Source: DASZMX01 sp035551475
Lineage (GTDB): Bacteria > Verrucomicrobiota > Verrucomicrobiia > Limisphaerales > Palsa-1400
NCBI GenBank assembly: GCA_035551475.1
Contig: DASZMX010000103.1
Location: forward strand, 1 to 64,000
DNA length: 64,000 nt
Direction: 5' to 3'
How positions within the stretch are numbered: position 1 is the first letter of the stretch; the number at the start of each line of letters is the position of its first letter. The notes under the pieces were generated by a model. That model saw only the letters and a program-made list of their open reading frames with translations. It did no database searches and was not told the origin of the DNA. Made by a program: the position numbers and the translations under genes. Below are positions 33,151 through 40,866 of this stretch, in pieces.

Positions 33151-33567
33151 ATGGAAATAAAACAAAACGATCCCGCGAAAGCGCACGAATTCTTCACGGA
33201 AAAAATCGAGTTCACCACCGACCCGTTTTCGGTGTCGCAAAGCCTCAAGAAAAAAGTGGACATCAATGTGGTGGATGTCCGCGCGGCGGAAGACTACGCC
33301 AAGGGGCATGTGCCCGGCGCGATCAACCTGCCGAGCGACCAATGGAAGTCGCCCGCAGGCTTGCGCAAAGACGCGGCGAATGTCCTCTACTGTTACAATC
33401 AGCAATGTCATCTGGCGGCGCTGGCGGCGGCGGAATTCTCCGCCCAAGGCTTTCCGGTGATGGAAATGGACGGCGGTTTCGAGGCGTGGAAACAGCATGA
33501 CCTGGAGGTCGAGACGGGCGCAAATGCGCGCGCGAACGGCAAACGCCAGATGGCGGTCTCGGCTTAA
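33151..33567 (+). CDS. Rhodanese-like sulfurtransferase, cytoplasmic
   Basis: The 138-residue protein has one rhodanese domain: INVVDVRAAEDYAKGHVPGAINLP, the active loop LYCYNQQCHLAALAAAEF and EMDGGFEAWKQHDL. The nucleophilic cysteine lies in CYNQQCH, which has a second cysteine four residues later. No signal peptide. The start is ATG 33151, chosen because AAAGGA precedes it; an upstream ATG at 33067 would add an unconserved extension. A role in sulfur transfer or detoxification is inferred from family only. Confidence 0.85.
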   Translation: MEIKQNDPAKAHEFFTEKIEFTTDPFSVSQSLKKKVDINVVDVRAAEDYAKGHVPGAINLPSDQWKSPAGLRKDAANVLYCYNQQCHLAALAAAEFSAQGFPVMEMDGGFEAWKQHDLEVETGANARANGKRQMAVSA

Positions 33568-33627
33568 AAAGCCGGCGCCGGGGTTTTGGTTGGCAAGGCG
33601 CGCCATAGTTCGTAGCATCGTGCGACG

Positions 33628-34671
33628 ATGAATTTACGCCGCTGCGGATGGTGGGCCTCTGTCTTGGTCGTTGGGACAATCCTGGTCGCGGGCTTGTCGG
33701 CCTTCGGCCAAAATGCCGCTAATCCCGCCAATCCGCATGCCAATGCGAAGGCGCGCGCTCTCTTGAAATATTTTCAAGAGCTTTCGGCGACGACGAACCG
33801 GCACATTTTGTCGGGGCAATTCACGCAGTTTGGCGCCGGCGCGAACTTGCGGATCATCGACCAAATTAACGCGTCCACGGGTCATCGTCCGGCGATCGTG
33901 GGCGTGGATTACGCCGACCTCCCCACCGACATCACGACCAACCACCCGAATCGCACGGTCATAGATTACTGGCGCCAGGGCGGCATCGTGACGGTGAGCG
34001 CGCACATGTATGATCCGGCCAACACCAACGACTACGGCTTGCGCGACAAAGGCGTGGATCTCGCGACCCTGTTGAGTCCCGGCAAAACGCATGACGAATG
34101 GATGCATGAGCTGGATTTGATCGCGGCGGGGCTGCGGCAACTGAAAGATTCCGGCGTGGTGGTGTTGTGGCGTCCCTTTCATGAAATGAACGGGGCATGG
34201 TTTTGGTGGGGCGGCAAGGAGCCGGAGCTCTTCATCAAGGTGTGGCGGCAAATGTTTGACTACTTTACGGACGTGAAAGGGCTGGATAATTTGCTCTGGG
34301 TTTATGCGCCGAATCACGGGCGGAAAACGGCCGCTTATTATCCCGGGGACCGTTACGCGGATTTGGTCGGGCTCGACGCTTACACTGATTTTATTGACAC
34401 CAATCACATTCAGGGTTTTGCGGCGGTGGCCGCCCTGCCCAAGCCTTTTGGCTTCACTGAATTCGGACCGCATGGGGCGAGCAATCCGCCGGGCGACTAT
34501 GACTTTTTGCGGTTCATTGAGGGGATCGAAAAGAATTTTCCCCAGACCTGCTTTTTTATGTGCTGGAATGACAAATGGAGCCTGGCGCGCAATGAGCACA
34601 CGAAGGAGCTGCTCAGCCGTCCGGCCATCATCAACCGCGAAGATCTTCCGTCCGGCCTGACCGGCAAATAA
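33628..34671 (+). CDS. Secreted GH26 beta-mannanase
   Basis: The 347-residue protein has a signal peptide (WASVLVVGTILVAGLSAFG) and a GH26 (beta/alpha)8 barrel: HILSGQFTQFG, VGVDYADLP, VSAHMYDPANTND, acid/base Glu186 in LWRPFHEMNGAWFWW, and nucleophile Glu278 in FGFTEFGPHG. GH26 enzymes mostly hydrolyse beta-1,4-mannans. Length and motifs look complete. The next gene starts three bases after it ends, which would link it to an unrelated RNA methyltransferase. Confidence 0.92.
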   Translation: MNLRRCGWWASVLVVGTILVAGLSAFGQNAANPANPHANAKARALLKYFQELSATTNRHILSGQFTQFGAGANLRIIDQINASTGHRPAIVGVDYADLPTDITTNHPNRTVIDYWRQGGIVTVSAHMYDPANTNDYGLRDKGVDLATLLSPGKTHDEWMHELDLIAAGLRQLKDSGVVVLWRPFHEMNGAWFWWGGKEPELFIKVWRQMFDYFTDVKGLDNLLWVYAPNHGRKTAAYYPGDRYADLVGLDAYTDFIDTNHIQGFAAVAALPKPFGFTEFGPHGASNPPGDYDFLRFIEGIEKNFPQTCFFMCWNDKWSLARNEHTKELLSRPAIINREDLPSGLTGK

Positions 34672-34673
34672 TC

Positions 34674-35876
34674 ATGGAATCCTTACCGACTGTTATTGTT
34701 AAACCCGGACAAGCCGACCGTGTGATCGCCGGGCATCCGTGGATTTATGGCGCCTCCGTCATGCGCTTGACTGGCCCCGCCGCAGATGGCGCGCTGGTGC
34801 AGGTCAAAGACCATCGGCAACGCCTGCTCGGCGTGGGGCTGTATAATTCCAAATCCAAGATTCATGTCCGCATTCTCGCGCCGGATCGGGTGGAATTGAA
34901 TCGCGAGTTTTTTGTCGAGCGCATCCGGGCGGCCCTCGCGGTGCGGGAACGGCGTTTGCCCGGCGCCACGTCCTTTCGCGTGGTCAACGCCGAGAGCGAT
35001 TTTCTCAGCGGCTTGATCATCGATAAATACGCTGACGTGCTGGTGGTGCAAATTTCCTCGCTCGGCATGGACCAGCGCAAGGCTCTGATCGTGGAGGCGT
35101 TGCAGGCGATTTTTTCACCGCGCGCCATCGTGGAGCGGAGCGAGGCGTCCTTTCGGAAATTCGAGGGCTTGGAAGAGGCCAACGGCGTGCTTTTCGGAGC
35201 GGTCGCCGGCCCCGTGCCCATTGAGCTCAACGGCTTAAAGTTTGAGGTGGATATTGCCGGGGGCCACAAGACGGGCCTCTATCTGGATCAACAACGCAAT
35301 TACCAACTCGTGGCCGAACTCATGCCGCGCGGACAAATTCTGGACTGTTTCAGCTTTCTCGGCGGGTTCGCGCTGCATTGCGGCCGGGCCGGCGCCGCGC
35401 AGGTGCATGGTTTGGATCAAAGCGAAACAGCGGTCGCCGCCGCGCAACGCCACGCGCAGGCCAACGGCTTAGCGGGCCGATGCACCTTCGAAACGGTCAA
35501 TGTATTTGACTGGATGAAGGCCCAAACAATCGTCAAGCCTCACGAGAAAGTAATCCCGCGCTTCGACGGAATCATCCTCGACCCGCCGTCTTTCACGCGC
35601 AATCGGGCGTCCGTGCCGGATGCGGTGCGGGGCTACAAGGAAATACATTTGCGCGCGTTGAAGCTGCTGCGCACGGGAGGTGTTTTGGCCACATTTTGCT
35701 GTTCGCACCACGTGGACGCCGCGCTCTTCGAGTCCATCGCGATGGAAGCGTCCTTTGACGCCCGGCGCGTGCTGCGCCGCATTGCGACCTTTTCGCAAAG
35801 CCCCGACCACCCAATTCTTCCGGCCATCCCCGAGACCGAGTATTTGAAGGGATTCGCCTACGAAGTGGCGAAGTAA
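34674..35876 (+). CDS. RlmI-like 23S rRNA (cytosine) methyltransferase
   Basis: This 400-residue class I methyltransferase has an N-terminal PUA domain (VIAGHPWIYGASVM), the EEDF-like domain, AGGHKTGLYLDQQRNY at about 199-214, the SAM motif LDCFSFLGGFALHCGRAGA, and a catalytic ILDPPSFTRN. This order is that of RlmI (YccW), which makes m5C1962 in 23S rRNA. The family also includes uncharacterised paralogues, so the position is not certain. It is probably cotranscribed with the upstream mannanase gene. Confidence 0.88.
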   Translation: MESLPTVIVKPGQADRVIAGHPWIYGASVMRLTGPAADGALVQVKDHRQRLLGVGLYNSKSKIHVRILAPDRVELNREFFVERIRAALAVRERRLPGATSFRVVNAESDFLSGLIIDKYADVLVVQISSLGMDQRKALIVEALQAIFSPRAIVERSEASFRKFEGLEEANGVLFGAVAGPVPIELNGLKFEVDIAGGHKTGLYLDQQRNYQLVAELMPRGQILDCFSFLGGFALHCGRAGAAQVHGLDQSETAVAAAQRHAQANGLAGRCTFETVNVFDWMKAQTIVKPHEKVIPRFDGIILDPPSFTRNRASVPDAVRGYKEIHLRALKLLRTGGVLATFCCSHHVDAALFESIAMEASFDARRVLRRIATFSQSPDHPILPAIPETEYLKGFAYEVAK

Positions 35877-35885
35877 GGCGGGCGT

Positions 35886-36287
35886 TTAGCTGCCTTTTTC
35901 GGTCTTTTCGCCAGCGTCCTTCCAACCAGCGATGCCGGCGCGAAGGTGCTTGATGTTTTTGTAGCCAAGTTTCTTGGCGGCTTCGGCGGCGCCGAGATAG
36001 GCCTGGCATTGGGGATTGCCGCAATAGGCCACCACCAGGGCATTCTTGTCTGCCGGCAACGCCTTGGCCAACTGCTCTTTTTCGGCCGTGAAATCGATGG
36101 CGCCCGGAATATGGCCCGCCTGCCATGAATCGCTGCCGTTGGCGTCGAGCAGGACGACTTTCTTGGCGGCCATGGCCGACTTCAAATCGCCAATCGTGAT
36201 GTCAGGGAATTCGGCCGCGAACACGCTAGCCGTGAACAACAGGGTGGAAACGAGGATAAATAATTTCTTCATAGCGATTTTCATCAT
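35886..36287 (-). CDS. Exported rhodanese-like protein
   Basis: The 133-residue product has a signal peptide (MKKLFILVSTLLFTASVFA) and one rhodanese domain: VVLLDANGSDSWQAGHIPGAIDF, AYCGNPQCQAYLGAAEAAKKLG and HLRAGIAGWKDAG. The active loop is CGNPQCQ. The start is ATG 36287, which has GGAGAGG just upstream; a longer frame to 36338 begins inside the stop of the small membrane protein (ATGA), so coupling is possible. It may act in periplasmic sulfur handling. Confidence 0.82.
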   Translation of the reverse strand: MMKIAMKKLFILVSTLLFTASVFAAEFPDITIGDLKSAMAAKKVVLLDANGSDSWQAGHIPGAIDFTAEKEQLAKALPADKNALVVAYCGNPQCQAYLGAAEAAKKLGYKNIKHLRAGIAGWKDAGEKTEKGS

Positions 36288-36334
36288 AATCCTCTCCCGC
36301 CAGCCAGTCAAACACCCGTGGCTGCGGCGGCCCT

Positions 36335-36514
36335 TCATTCGGATGGGCGCTTTCCTTTAATTATCACCGCCAAAAAGGCGGCAGCCACGGCCAGGTCACA
36401 AAAAAAATAAAATAATTTGCGATGATCGTCCTGAACGTGAAGGAGTTCCGCAAACGCCATGATTAAGAAGACATAAAAGAATATCGAGCACACCCGATGG
36501 ATAATGCGCCTCAC
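36335..36514 (-). CDS. Unlisted 59-residue two-helix membrane protein
   Basis: A GTG at 36514, preceded five bases upstream by GGAAGGGA, opens 59 codons that end at TGA 36337-36335. The protein begins MRRIIHRVCSIFFYVFLIMA and has a second helix near residues 36-51 (FFCDLAVAAAFLAVII), joined by a charged LHVQDDHRK loop and ending KGKRPSE. Its stop overlaps a possible start of the exported rhodanese. hisS ends 32 bases upstream. The strong ribosome site and two helices suggest it is real. No homologue is known to me. Confidence 0.65.
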   Translation of the reverse strand: MRRIIHRVCSIFFYVFLIMAFAELLHVQDDHRKLFYFFCDLAVAAAFLAVIIKGKRPSE

Positions 36515-36546
36515 TTTATTCCCTTCCCGTTCTTCACGCCATGACG

Positions 36547-37803
36547 CTACGCATTGGGCCGCCGCGGCAGATCCCCTTTCCCTGCGATAATCTTTTCCTC
36601 CCGCGTGGCAAGATTCTTCAGCTTGATCGCCACTTCGCCGGACGCCGTCCGCTCCAGTTTCACTGTGGCCCCGGCCTTCAGTTCCAGCGCGCGTTTGAAT
36701 TGTTTGTCCGGTTTTTGCGGCGTGAGCGAGTATTCGACGCAGAATCCAAGGCCGCGCAAGTAATGCGTTAAATCCAGAGAAGCCGGCCGCAATTCCTCGT
36801 CCTCAATCAGGCAGTAATATTCCACCCGCGAATCAAACGCAGGCAATTTGCCGCGTTGTTTTAGCAACTCGGCCAGCACGACGTCCCCCATCCCAAAGCC
36901 CAACGCCGGCAGATCCACTTTTCCGCCGCTGATCAGCTTGATCAAATTATCGTAACGGCCTCCGCCGGCGATGGCGCGAAACTCGCCTTTCTTGTCAAAC
37001 GCCTCAAAAACCACGCCGGTGTAATAAGCCAGGCCGCGGATGACGTAATAATCCACCTTCACAAAATCAGCCAGGCCGCGATGGCCCAGATTGTCGAGGA
37101 TCGCCTGCAATTCCGCGGTCGGCTTGCCGTCCTTGATAAAAGCCGTGACTTCCTCAAACGAAATACCGAGCGCGGCCAGCCGGGCGCGGCTTTCGGCCGG
37201 ATCTTCGCGCTCCAGTTTATCAATGATCTGGTAAAAGCCATACGCCTGATCGGCCTGGCCGCCGTGCTGCGCGAAGAACTCCTCCCACGCATGCCGGCTG
37301 CTCAAGCGCACGACAAAATCCTCCGGCCCGAGCCCCAACGCCCGCAAAGTGTCAATCAAAAGCGCGATCAATTCCGCATCCGCGCCGGAGCTGGCCTCGC
37401 CGATGATGTCGGCATTGAATTGGAAATGCTCGCGCAGGCGGCCCTTTTGCTGGCGCTCGTAGCGGAATAGTTGGGGAATGGCGAACCACTTGATCGGCTT
37501 TTTGTAATTCCGCTCGTGGGCAGCCGCCATGCGCGCCAAAGTCGGCGTCATCTCCGCGCGGAGAGCGACGGCGCGATCGCCTTTGTCGGTGAAGTTATAT
37601 AGCTGCCCCACGATTTCCGCGCCGCTTTTGAGCGTGTAAAGCTCCAGCGGCTCAAGGGGCGGCCCGTCATATTCCTGAAAGGCGTAACGCCGCGCCGCGC
37701 TTCGCCAGCAATCAAAAATGTGACGGCGAACATCCGCGCTGGCGGCGTCAGGATGCGGCAGCGGTTCCGGATAAAAATCCCGAAATCCAGGCAATCGTTC
37801 CAT
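36547..37803 (-). CDS. hisS: Histidyl-tRNA synthetase
   Basis: This class II synthetase of 418 residues shows motif 1 (LPGFRDFYPE), AEMTPTLARMAAA, motif 2 (FRYERQQKGRLREHFQFNADIIG), the histidine-specific RGLAYYTGVVFEAF and motif 3 near ALGFGMGD, then the anticodon-binding domain. The ATG at 37803 is right after an A/T tract. The frame is open to 37842, but that part reads through a terminator hairpin and is not family-like. See the terminator entry for the odd upstream layout. Confidence 0.96.
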   Translation of the reverse strand: MERLPGFRDFYPEPLPHPDAASADVRRHIFDCWRSAARRYAFQEYDGPPLEPLELYTLKSGAEIVGQLYNFTDKGDRAVALRAEMTPTLARMAAAHERNYKKPIKWFAIPQLFRYERQQKGRLREHFQFNADIIGEASSGADAELIALLIDTLRALGLGPEDFVVRLSSRHAWEEFFAQHGGQADQAYGFYQIIDKLEREDPAESRARLAALGISFEEVTAFIKDGKPTAELQAILDNLGHRGLADFVKVDYYVIRGLAYYTGVVFEAFDKKGEFRAIAGGGRYDNLIKLISGGKVDLPALGFGMGDVVLAELLKQRGKLPAFDSRVEYYCLIEDEELRPASLDLTHYLRGLGFCVEYSLTPQKPDKQFKRALELKAGATVKLERTASGEVAIKLKNLATREEKIIAGKGDLPRRPNA

Positions 37804-37838
37804 AAAAATAAAAGGGGCCACGAGCAAACGCAGCCCCT
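37804..37838 (-). terminator. Intrinsic terminator directly before hisS
   Basis: On the minus strand AGGGGC (37838-37833) pairs with GCCCCT (37818-37813) around a 14-base loop, followed by TTTATTTTT that runs to the hisS ATG. It follows the stop of the secreted-protein gene by 27 bases. It would end that transcript, or attenuate hisS if the hisS promoter lies upstream of it. Confidence 0.6.
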
Positions 37839-37865
37839 GCAAGACTCTAAAAAGGCGTGGCTGGC

Positions 37866-38585
37866 CTAGGTGGACATTTTGCCTTTGGCCTCGTCCGGCA
37901 CGCTGATCTTGGTCGTGCCCACGTCTTTAAACTCCGTCGTGCTCGTGCGATCGATCGGGCGCTCTTCACCGTTGAATTCGCGCGTCCCGCTGATCTTGTA
38001 TTCATATTTAGTCAGGACGCCGTCCTTGATCCAGAACTTAACGGAGCCTTTCGGATCCTTCACCTCAGGCGGTGTGCCGCCCTGGCGTCCGCGCCGGCCG
38101 AAAGCTGCGAGGGCCTTGACGCCGTCTTCGGTCAATTCGCCGGAAATGACGTTATCCGCCGCGGCAAGCGACTTCGTTTTGCCTGCCAAATCGGATGCTT
38201 CATCCGCCGGCGCCTTGAAATTCTGCATGCGCATGGCCAGGAAACGGGTGAAATTTGGTCCGCCGCCGCCGTCATCCTTGGCAGCGTCTTCCAGCGATTT
38301 CCAGCCATCCTCGGTTTTGATGGCGCCTTTGCCATTCTTGACAATGGTCGTCATGGTGTTGTCCTGAAAGGTGTAAGTGATGTAAGCCAGGCCGTCCTTT
38401 TGGATTTTCCCTTCCGTCGGTCCAGGCGTGAAATTCGCCATTTCGACCTTCGTGACCCAGCTATAATTCTCGCTGGCGCCGAGCTTCTTGGCGGCGTTCA
38501 GCACGTCGTCTTTGGGGGTGGAATCCGCGGCGATCAATGATCCCGCAGCCAGCAGGAGGGCGGCGCAGAGGGCATTTGTTTTCAT
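37866..38585 (-). CDS. Secreted protein of unknown function
   Basis: The 239-residue product has a signal peptide (MKTNALCAALLLAAGSLIAA). The mature part contains ENYSWVTKVEMANF, YTFQDNTMTTIVKNGKGAI, TRFLAMRMQNFKAP and GRRGRQGGTPPEV before VKFWIKDGVLTKYEYKISG and DRTSTTEFKDVGTTKI. The layout resembles an outer-membrane lipoprotein-carrier-like or DUF fold, but I cannot name it. The ATG at 38585 has AAAGGA upstream; a longer frame to 38603 is less likely. Confidence 0.7.
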   Translation of the reverse strand: MKTNALCAALLLAAGSLIAADSTPKDDVLNAAKKLGASENYSWVTKVEMANFTPGPTEGKIQKDGLAYITYTFQDNTMTTIVKNGKGAIKTEDGWKSLEDAAKDDGGGGPNFTRFLAMRMQNFKAPADEASDLAGKTKSLAAADNVISGELTEDGVKALAAFGRRGRQGGTPPEVKDPKGSVKFWIKDGVLTKYEYKISGTREFNGEERPIDRTSTTEFKDVGTTKISVPDEAKGKMST

Positions 38586-38725
38586 AAAGTTCCTTTGATT
38601 CATGTTTCAATGATGCAGTCGGGGCACGACCGGACGTTACCGAAGCAAGGGGGAAACGCAAGCGCGAAGGGGCGTCCGGGAAACTGTGAAATTTTAGGAT
38701 TGCGTTCAGCAGGCCAGCGATTAGC

Positions 38726-38983
38726 TTGTTCGGCTTGAATAGCGAATATATTAAGCAGGCTTTGGCCAAGGTGGGAAATCCCAATGTTCTGGTCAACGTG
38801 ATTTCCCGCCGCGTGCGGCAACTCACCTCCGGCGGCGGCAACAGCCGTCCGCTCATCGAGCAATCCGGTTCTCTCGGCGCGGCCGATATCGCCCTCCTCG
38901 AATTGATCGAAGGCAAAATGGCTTTTGAAATGTTGGAGCGCGAGGAAGAATTGCCCGCCCCCAAGAAGCGCCGCCGCTCCTAA
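38726..38983 (+). CDS. rpoZ: RNA polymerase omega subunit
   Basis: The 85-residue protein shows LNSEYIKQALAKVGNP, the conserved LVNVISRRVRQL and DIALLELIEGKMAFE, the RpoZ pattern, with a basic end (PKKRRRS). Omega binds the beta-prime subunit. The start is TTG 38726 or TTG 38735; no ATG is available. It is upstream of smpB and divergent from the secreted protein gene. Confidence 0.88.
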   Translation: MFGLNSEYIKQALAKVGNPNVLVNVISRRVRQLTSGGGNSRPLIEQSGSLGAADIALLELIEGKMAFEMLEREEELPAPKKRRRS

Positions 38984-39028
38984 AGAACGCGCCCTGGCGG
39001 GCCTTCCGCTCCTCCAGCCGGTGACGCC

Positions 39029-39484
39029 ATGGCTGACATCGCCCACAATTCCAAGGCCAAGCGGGATTATCATGTCCTCGAAACGTATGAGGCCGGGATT
39101 GTCTTGCACGGCTCCGAAGTAAAAGCCCTGCGCGCCGGCAAGGTGCAGATCAGCGACGCCTTTGCGCGCGTGGAAAAAGACGAGGTCTGGCTCTACAACG
39201 CCCACATCGACGAATACATTCAGGCCAACCGTTTTGGCCATCAACCCACCGCCCCCCGCAAGCTCCTGCTGCACAAGTCGGAAATTCGCAAGCTCTTCGG
39301 TCTGGCCGCCGTCAAAGGCAACGCCCTTTTTCCCCTGTCCCTCTACTGGAAAAACGGCAAGGTCAAAGTCTCCCTCGGCGTGGGCAAGGGAAAAGCGGAA
39401 TTCGATAAACGGGACGACATCAAGAAACGCGAATCTGATCGCGAACTCAAACGCGCCACCATGCACCGCCTCAAGCGAGGCTGA
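39029..39484 (+). CDS. smpB: SsrA-binding protein SmpB
   Basis: The 151-residue protein reads HNSKAKRDYHVLETYEAGIV, LHGSEVKALRAGKVQI, LYNAHIDEY and ends in a basic KKRESDRELKRATMHRLKRG. SmpB escorts tmRNA to stalled ribosomes for trans-translation. The tmRNA gene ssrA was not found in this window. The stop abuts the end of rpmB on the other strand with no spacer. Confidence 0.97.
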   Translation: MADIAHNSKAKRDYHVLETYEAGIVLHGSEVKALRAGKVQISDAFARVEKDEVWLYNAHIDEYIQANRFGHQPTAPRKLLLHKSEIRKLFGLAAVKGNALFPLSLYWKNGKVKVSLGVGKGKAEFDKRDDIKKRESDRELKRATMHRLKRG

Positions 39485-39760
39485 TTACTTGGTCTTGGCG
39501 GCGGCGGCCTTTTCTTTCGTCCAGGTGCGCTTGGGCGCCTTGGTCACGAGGCCTTTTTTGATCGCCTTGGCCGAGACCCGGGCATAACGGACTTCGCCGT
39601 TGATGAGGACTTTGACCCGCTGGAGGTTGGGCAGGAAACGGCGCTTGGTGATGGCCGTGACGTGGGTGCCGATGCCGCCCTTCTTTTTCGCCTTACCACT
39701 GCGCCAGATATGAGAGCCCTTAATCGGTCCAACGCCTGTCAATTCACAATGTCGAGTCAT
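39485..39760 (-). CDS. rpmB: 50S ribosomal protein L28
   Basis: The 91-residue protein starts MTRHCELTGVGPIKGSHIW and contains ITKRRFLPNLQRVKVLINGE and YARVSAKAIKKGLVTKAP, the L28 pattern. The C-terminus is lysine/alanine rich. It is expressed alone from a candidate promoter (see next entry) and is convergent with smpB. Confidence 0.95.
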   Translation of the reverse strand: MTRHCELTGVGPIKGSHIWRSGKAKKKGGIGTHVTAITKRRFLPNLQRVKVLINGEVRYARVSAKAIKKGLVTKAPKRTWTKEKAAAAKTK

Positions 39761-39784
39761 AATAAATCCGTCAAAAGAACGGGA

Positions 39785-39812
39785 AATGTAGCGGACTGCG
39801 CCGCAGATTCAA
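39785..39812 (-). promoter_or_regulatory. Candidate promoter of rpmB
   Basis: On the minus strand TTGAAT (39812-39807) and TACATT (39790-39785) are separated by 16 bases, about 24 bases upstream of the rpmB start. Confidence 0.45.
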
Positions 39813-39851
39813 GCGTTATTTTGCGGCGTTTTGCTGCTCGGACTGGCGCCA

Positions 39852-40760
39852 TCAAAGCGGGGGGTTGGGCAATGGGCTGCGCACCACGCCGTCCGGGTAT
39901 TGTTTGCCGCGGGCTTGCGCCCACGAAAGGTTTTGGGCGTGGCCATCGTAAAAGATGTAGTTAGCCCGGGCGCGATGGCGATTGTGCCGGATCCAGCCTT
40001 GGTCAGCGTATTTGCCTGAACCCCATTGCACGAGCGCGCCCTCGCCCACCCAAGTGTCGTAATCATCCTGAATAATGCTGCCGTAGGGGCTGTTGTCCGC
40101 GGCGTCGAGCGCTTCGGAATTGCGTTCGGAGAAGAAGACCAGATCGCGATTTTTAACGCTCGCCACGGCTTGGTCGGTGGCAAAGCCATAGAGCGAGCCA
40201 TCGACCGCATAGCGGGCGCAGCGATGGGTAAAAATCGAATCCAAAGCATAGCTTTCCATGGCGAGATATTCCTTTTGCGCGATGGCCTGCTCGCTATCCG
40301 GCGGCATCGCCTGGTCCTCATTCGTGATGCCGCCATTAAACGTCAACAAATCCGTAGCCAGATAACGGGAACGAGGCGTGCGGTCGGACGGGCAAAAGCA
40401 GGTTTGCCGATTCTTCAGGTATGGATAAAAAAAGATCACCCACGGTTTTTCCGCATGACTGTCGCCCATGCCGCCGCCGGCGCATCCCGCCAGGCTGGTT
40501 GGGAGGGTGTCCGTTTGCGTGCCGTCATCGAGAACCCAGCCGTTATGATGATGAAACAGGCCACCGGCGTAGTCATCCATATACATCCGCGCGGCCAGGC
40601 CGATTTGGCGTTCGTTGGACAAGCATGCCGCCTGGCGTCCCGCTTCCTGCGCCGTGGAAAGCGCCGGCAGAAGCAGCGCCGCGAGCACGGCAATGATTGC
40701 AATCACCACCAGCAATTCCACCAGGGTGAAGCCCTCGGCGTTAGATCGGTTTATTTTCAT
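39852..40760 (-). CDS. Type II pseudopilin-like secreted protein with prepilin N-terminus
   Basis: The 302-residue product has the N-terminal prepilin cleavage/methylation signal EGFTLVELLVVIAIIAVLAAL, processed after the Gly, followed by LLPALSTAQEAGRQAACLSNERQIG. The C-terminus contains HRARANYIFYDGHAQ, the H-X9-DG signature. Such proteins are common in Verrucomicrobia and Planctomycetes and probably form pseudopili or surface fibres; their function is mostly unknown. The start ATG is at 40760. Confidence 0.9.
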   Translation of the reverse strand: MKINRSNAEGFTLVELLVVIAIIAVLAALLLPALSTAQEAGRQAACLSNERQIGLAARMYMDDYAGGLFHHHNGWVLDDGTQTDTLPTSLAGCAGGGMGDSHAEKPWVIFFYPYLKNRQTCFCPSDRTPRSRYLATDLLTFNGGITNEDQAMPPDSEQAIAQKEYLAMESYALDSIFTHRCARYAVDGSLYGFATDQAVASVKNRDLVFFSERNSEALDAADNSPYGSIIQDDYDTWVGEGALVQWGSGKYADQGWIRHNRHRARANYIFYDGHAQNLSWAQARGKQYPDGVVRSPLPNPPL

Positions 40761-40831
40761 GACGTTTGACAGGCAACGACAAGCGATGACGCGTGGATGC
40801 TTTCATCCATTAACAGCTGCGGGGGGCAGGA

Positions 40832-40857
40832 TTCCGCGAGCGTCTCGCGTTACGGAA
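40832..40857 (-). terminator. Hairpin downstream of the LysR gene
   Basis: CGCGAG (40835-40840) and CTCGCG (40844-40849) form a 6-bp stem with a CGT loop, flanked by TTC/GAA, just after the LysR stop. No U tract follows, so termination is uncertain. Confidence 0.3.
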
Positions 40858-40866
40858 CGATACACT

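Noticed and set aside
33567..33592. GCCGGCGCCGG palindrome followed by TTTT after the rhodanese
   Set aside because: The palindrome has no loop and the stem pairs poorly, so it is not a credible terminator.
37804..37900. T-box leader for hisS
   Set aside because: The leader is far too short and lacks the T-box sequence; only a simple terminator hairpin is present.
38984..39028. tmRNA (ssrA) beside smpB
   Set aside because: No tRNA-Ala-like ends or tag reading frame are found around smpB.
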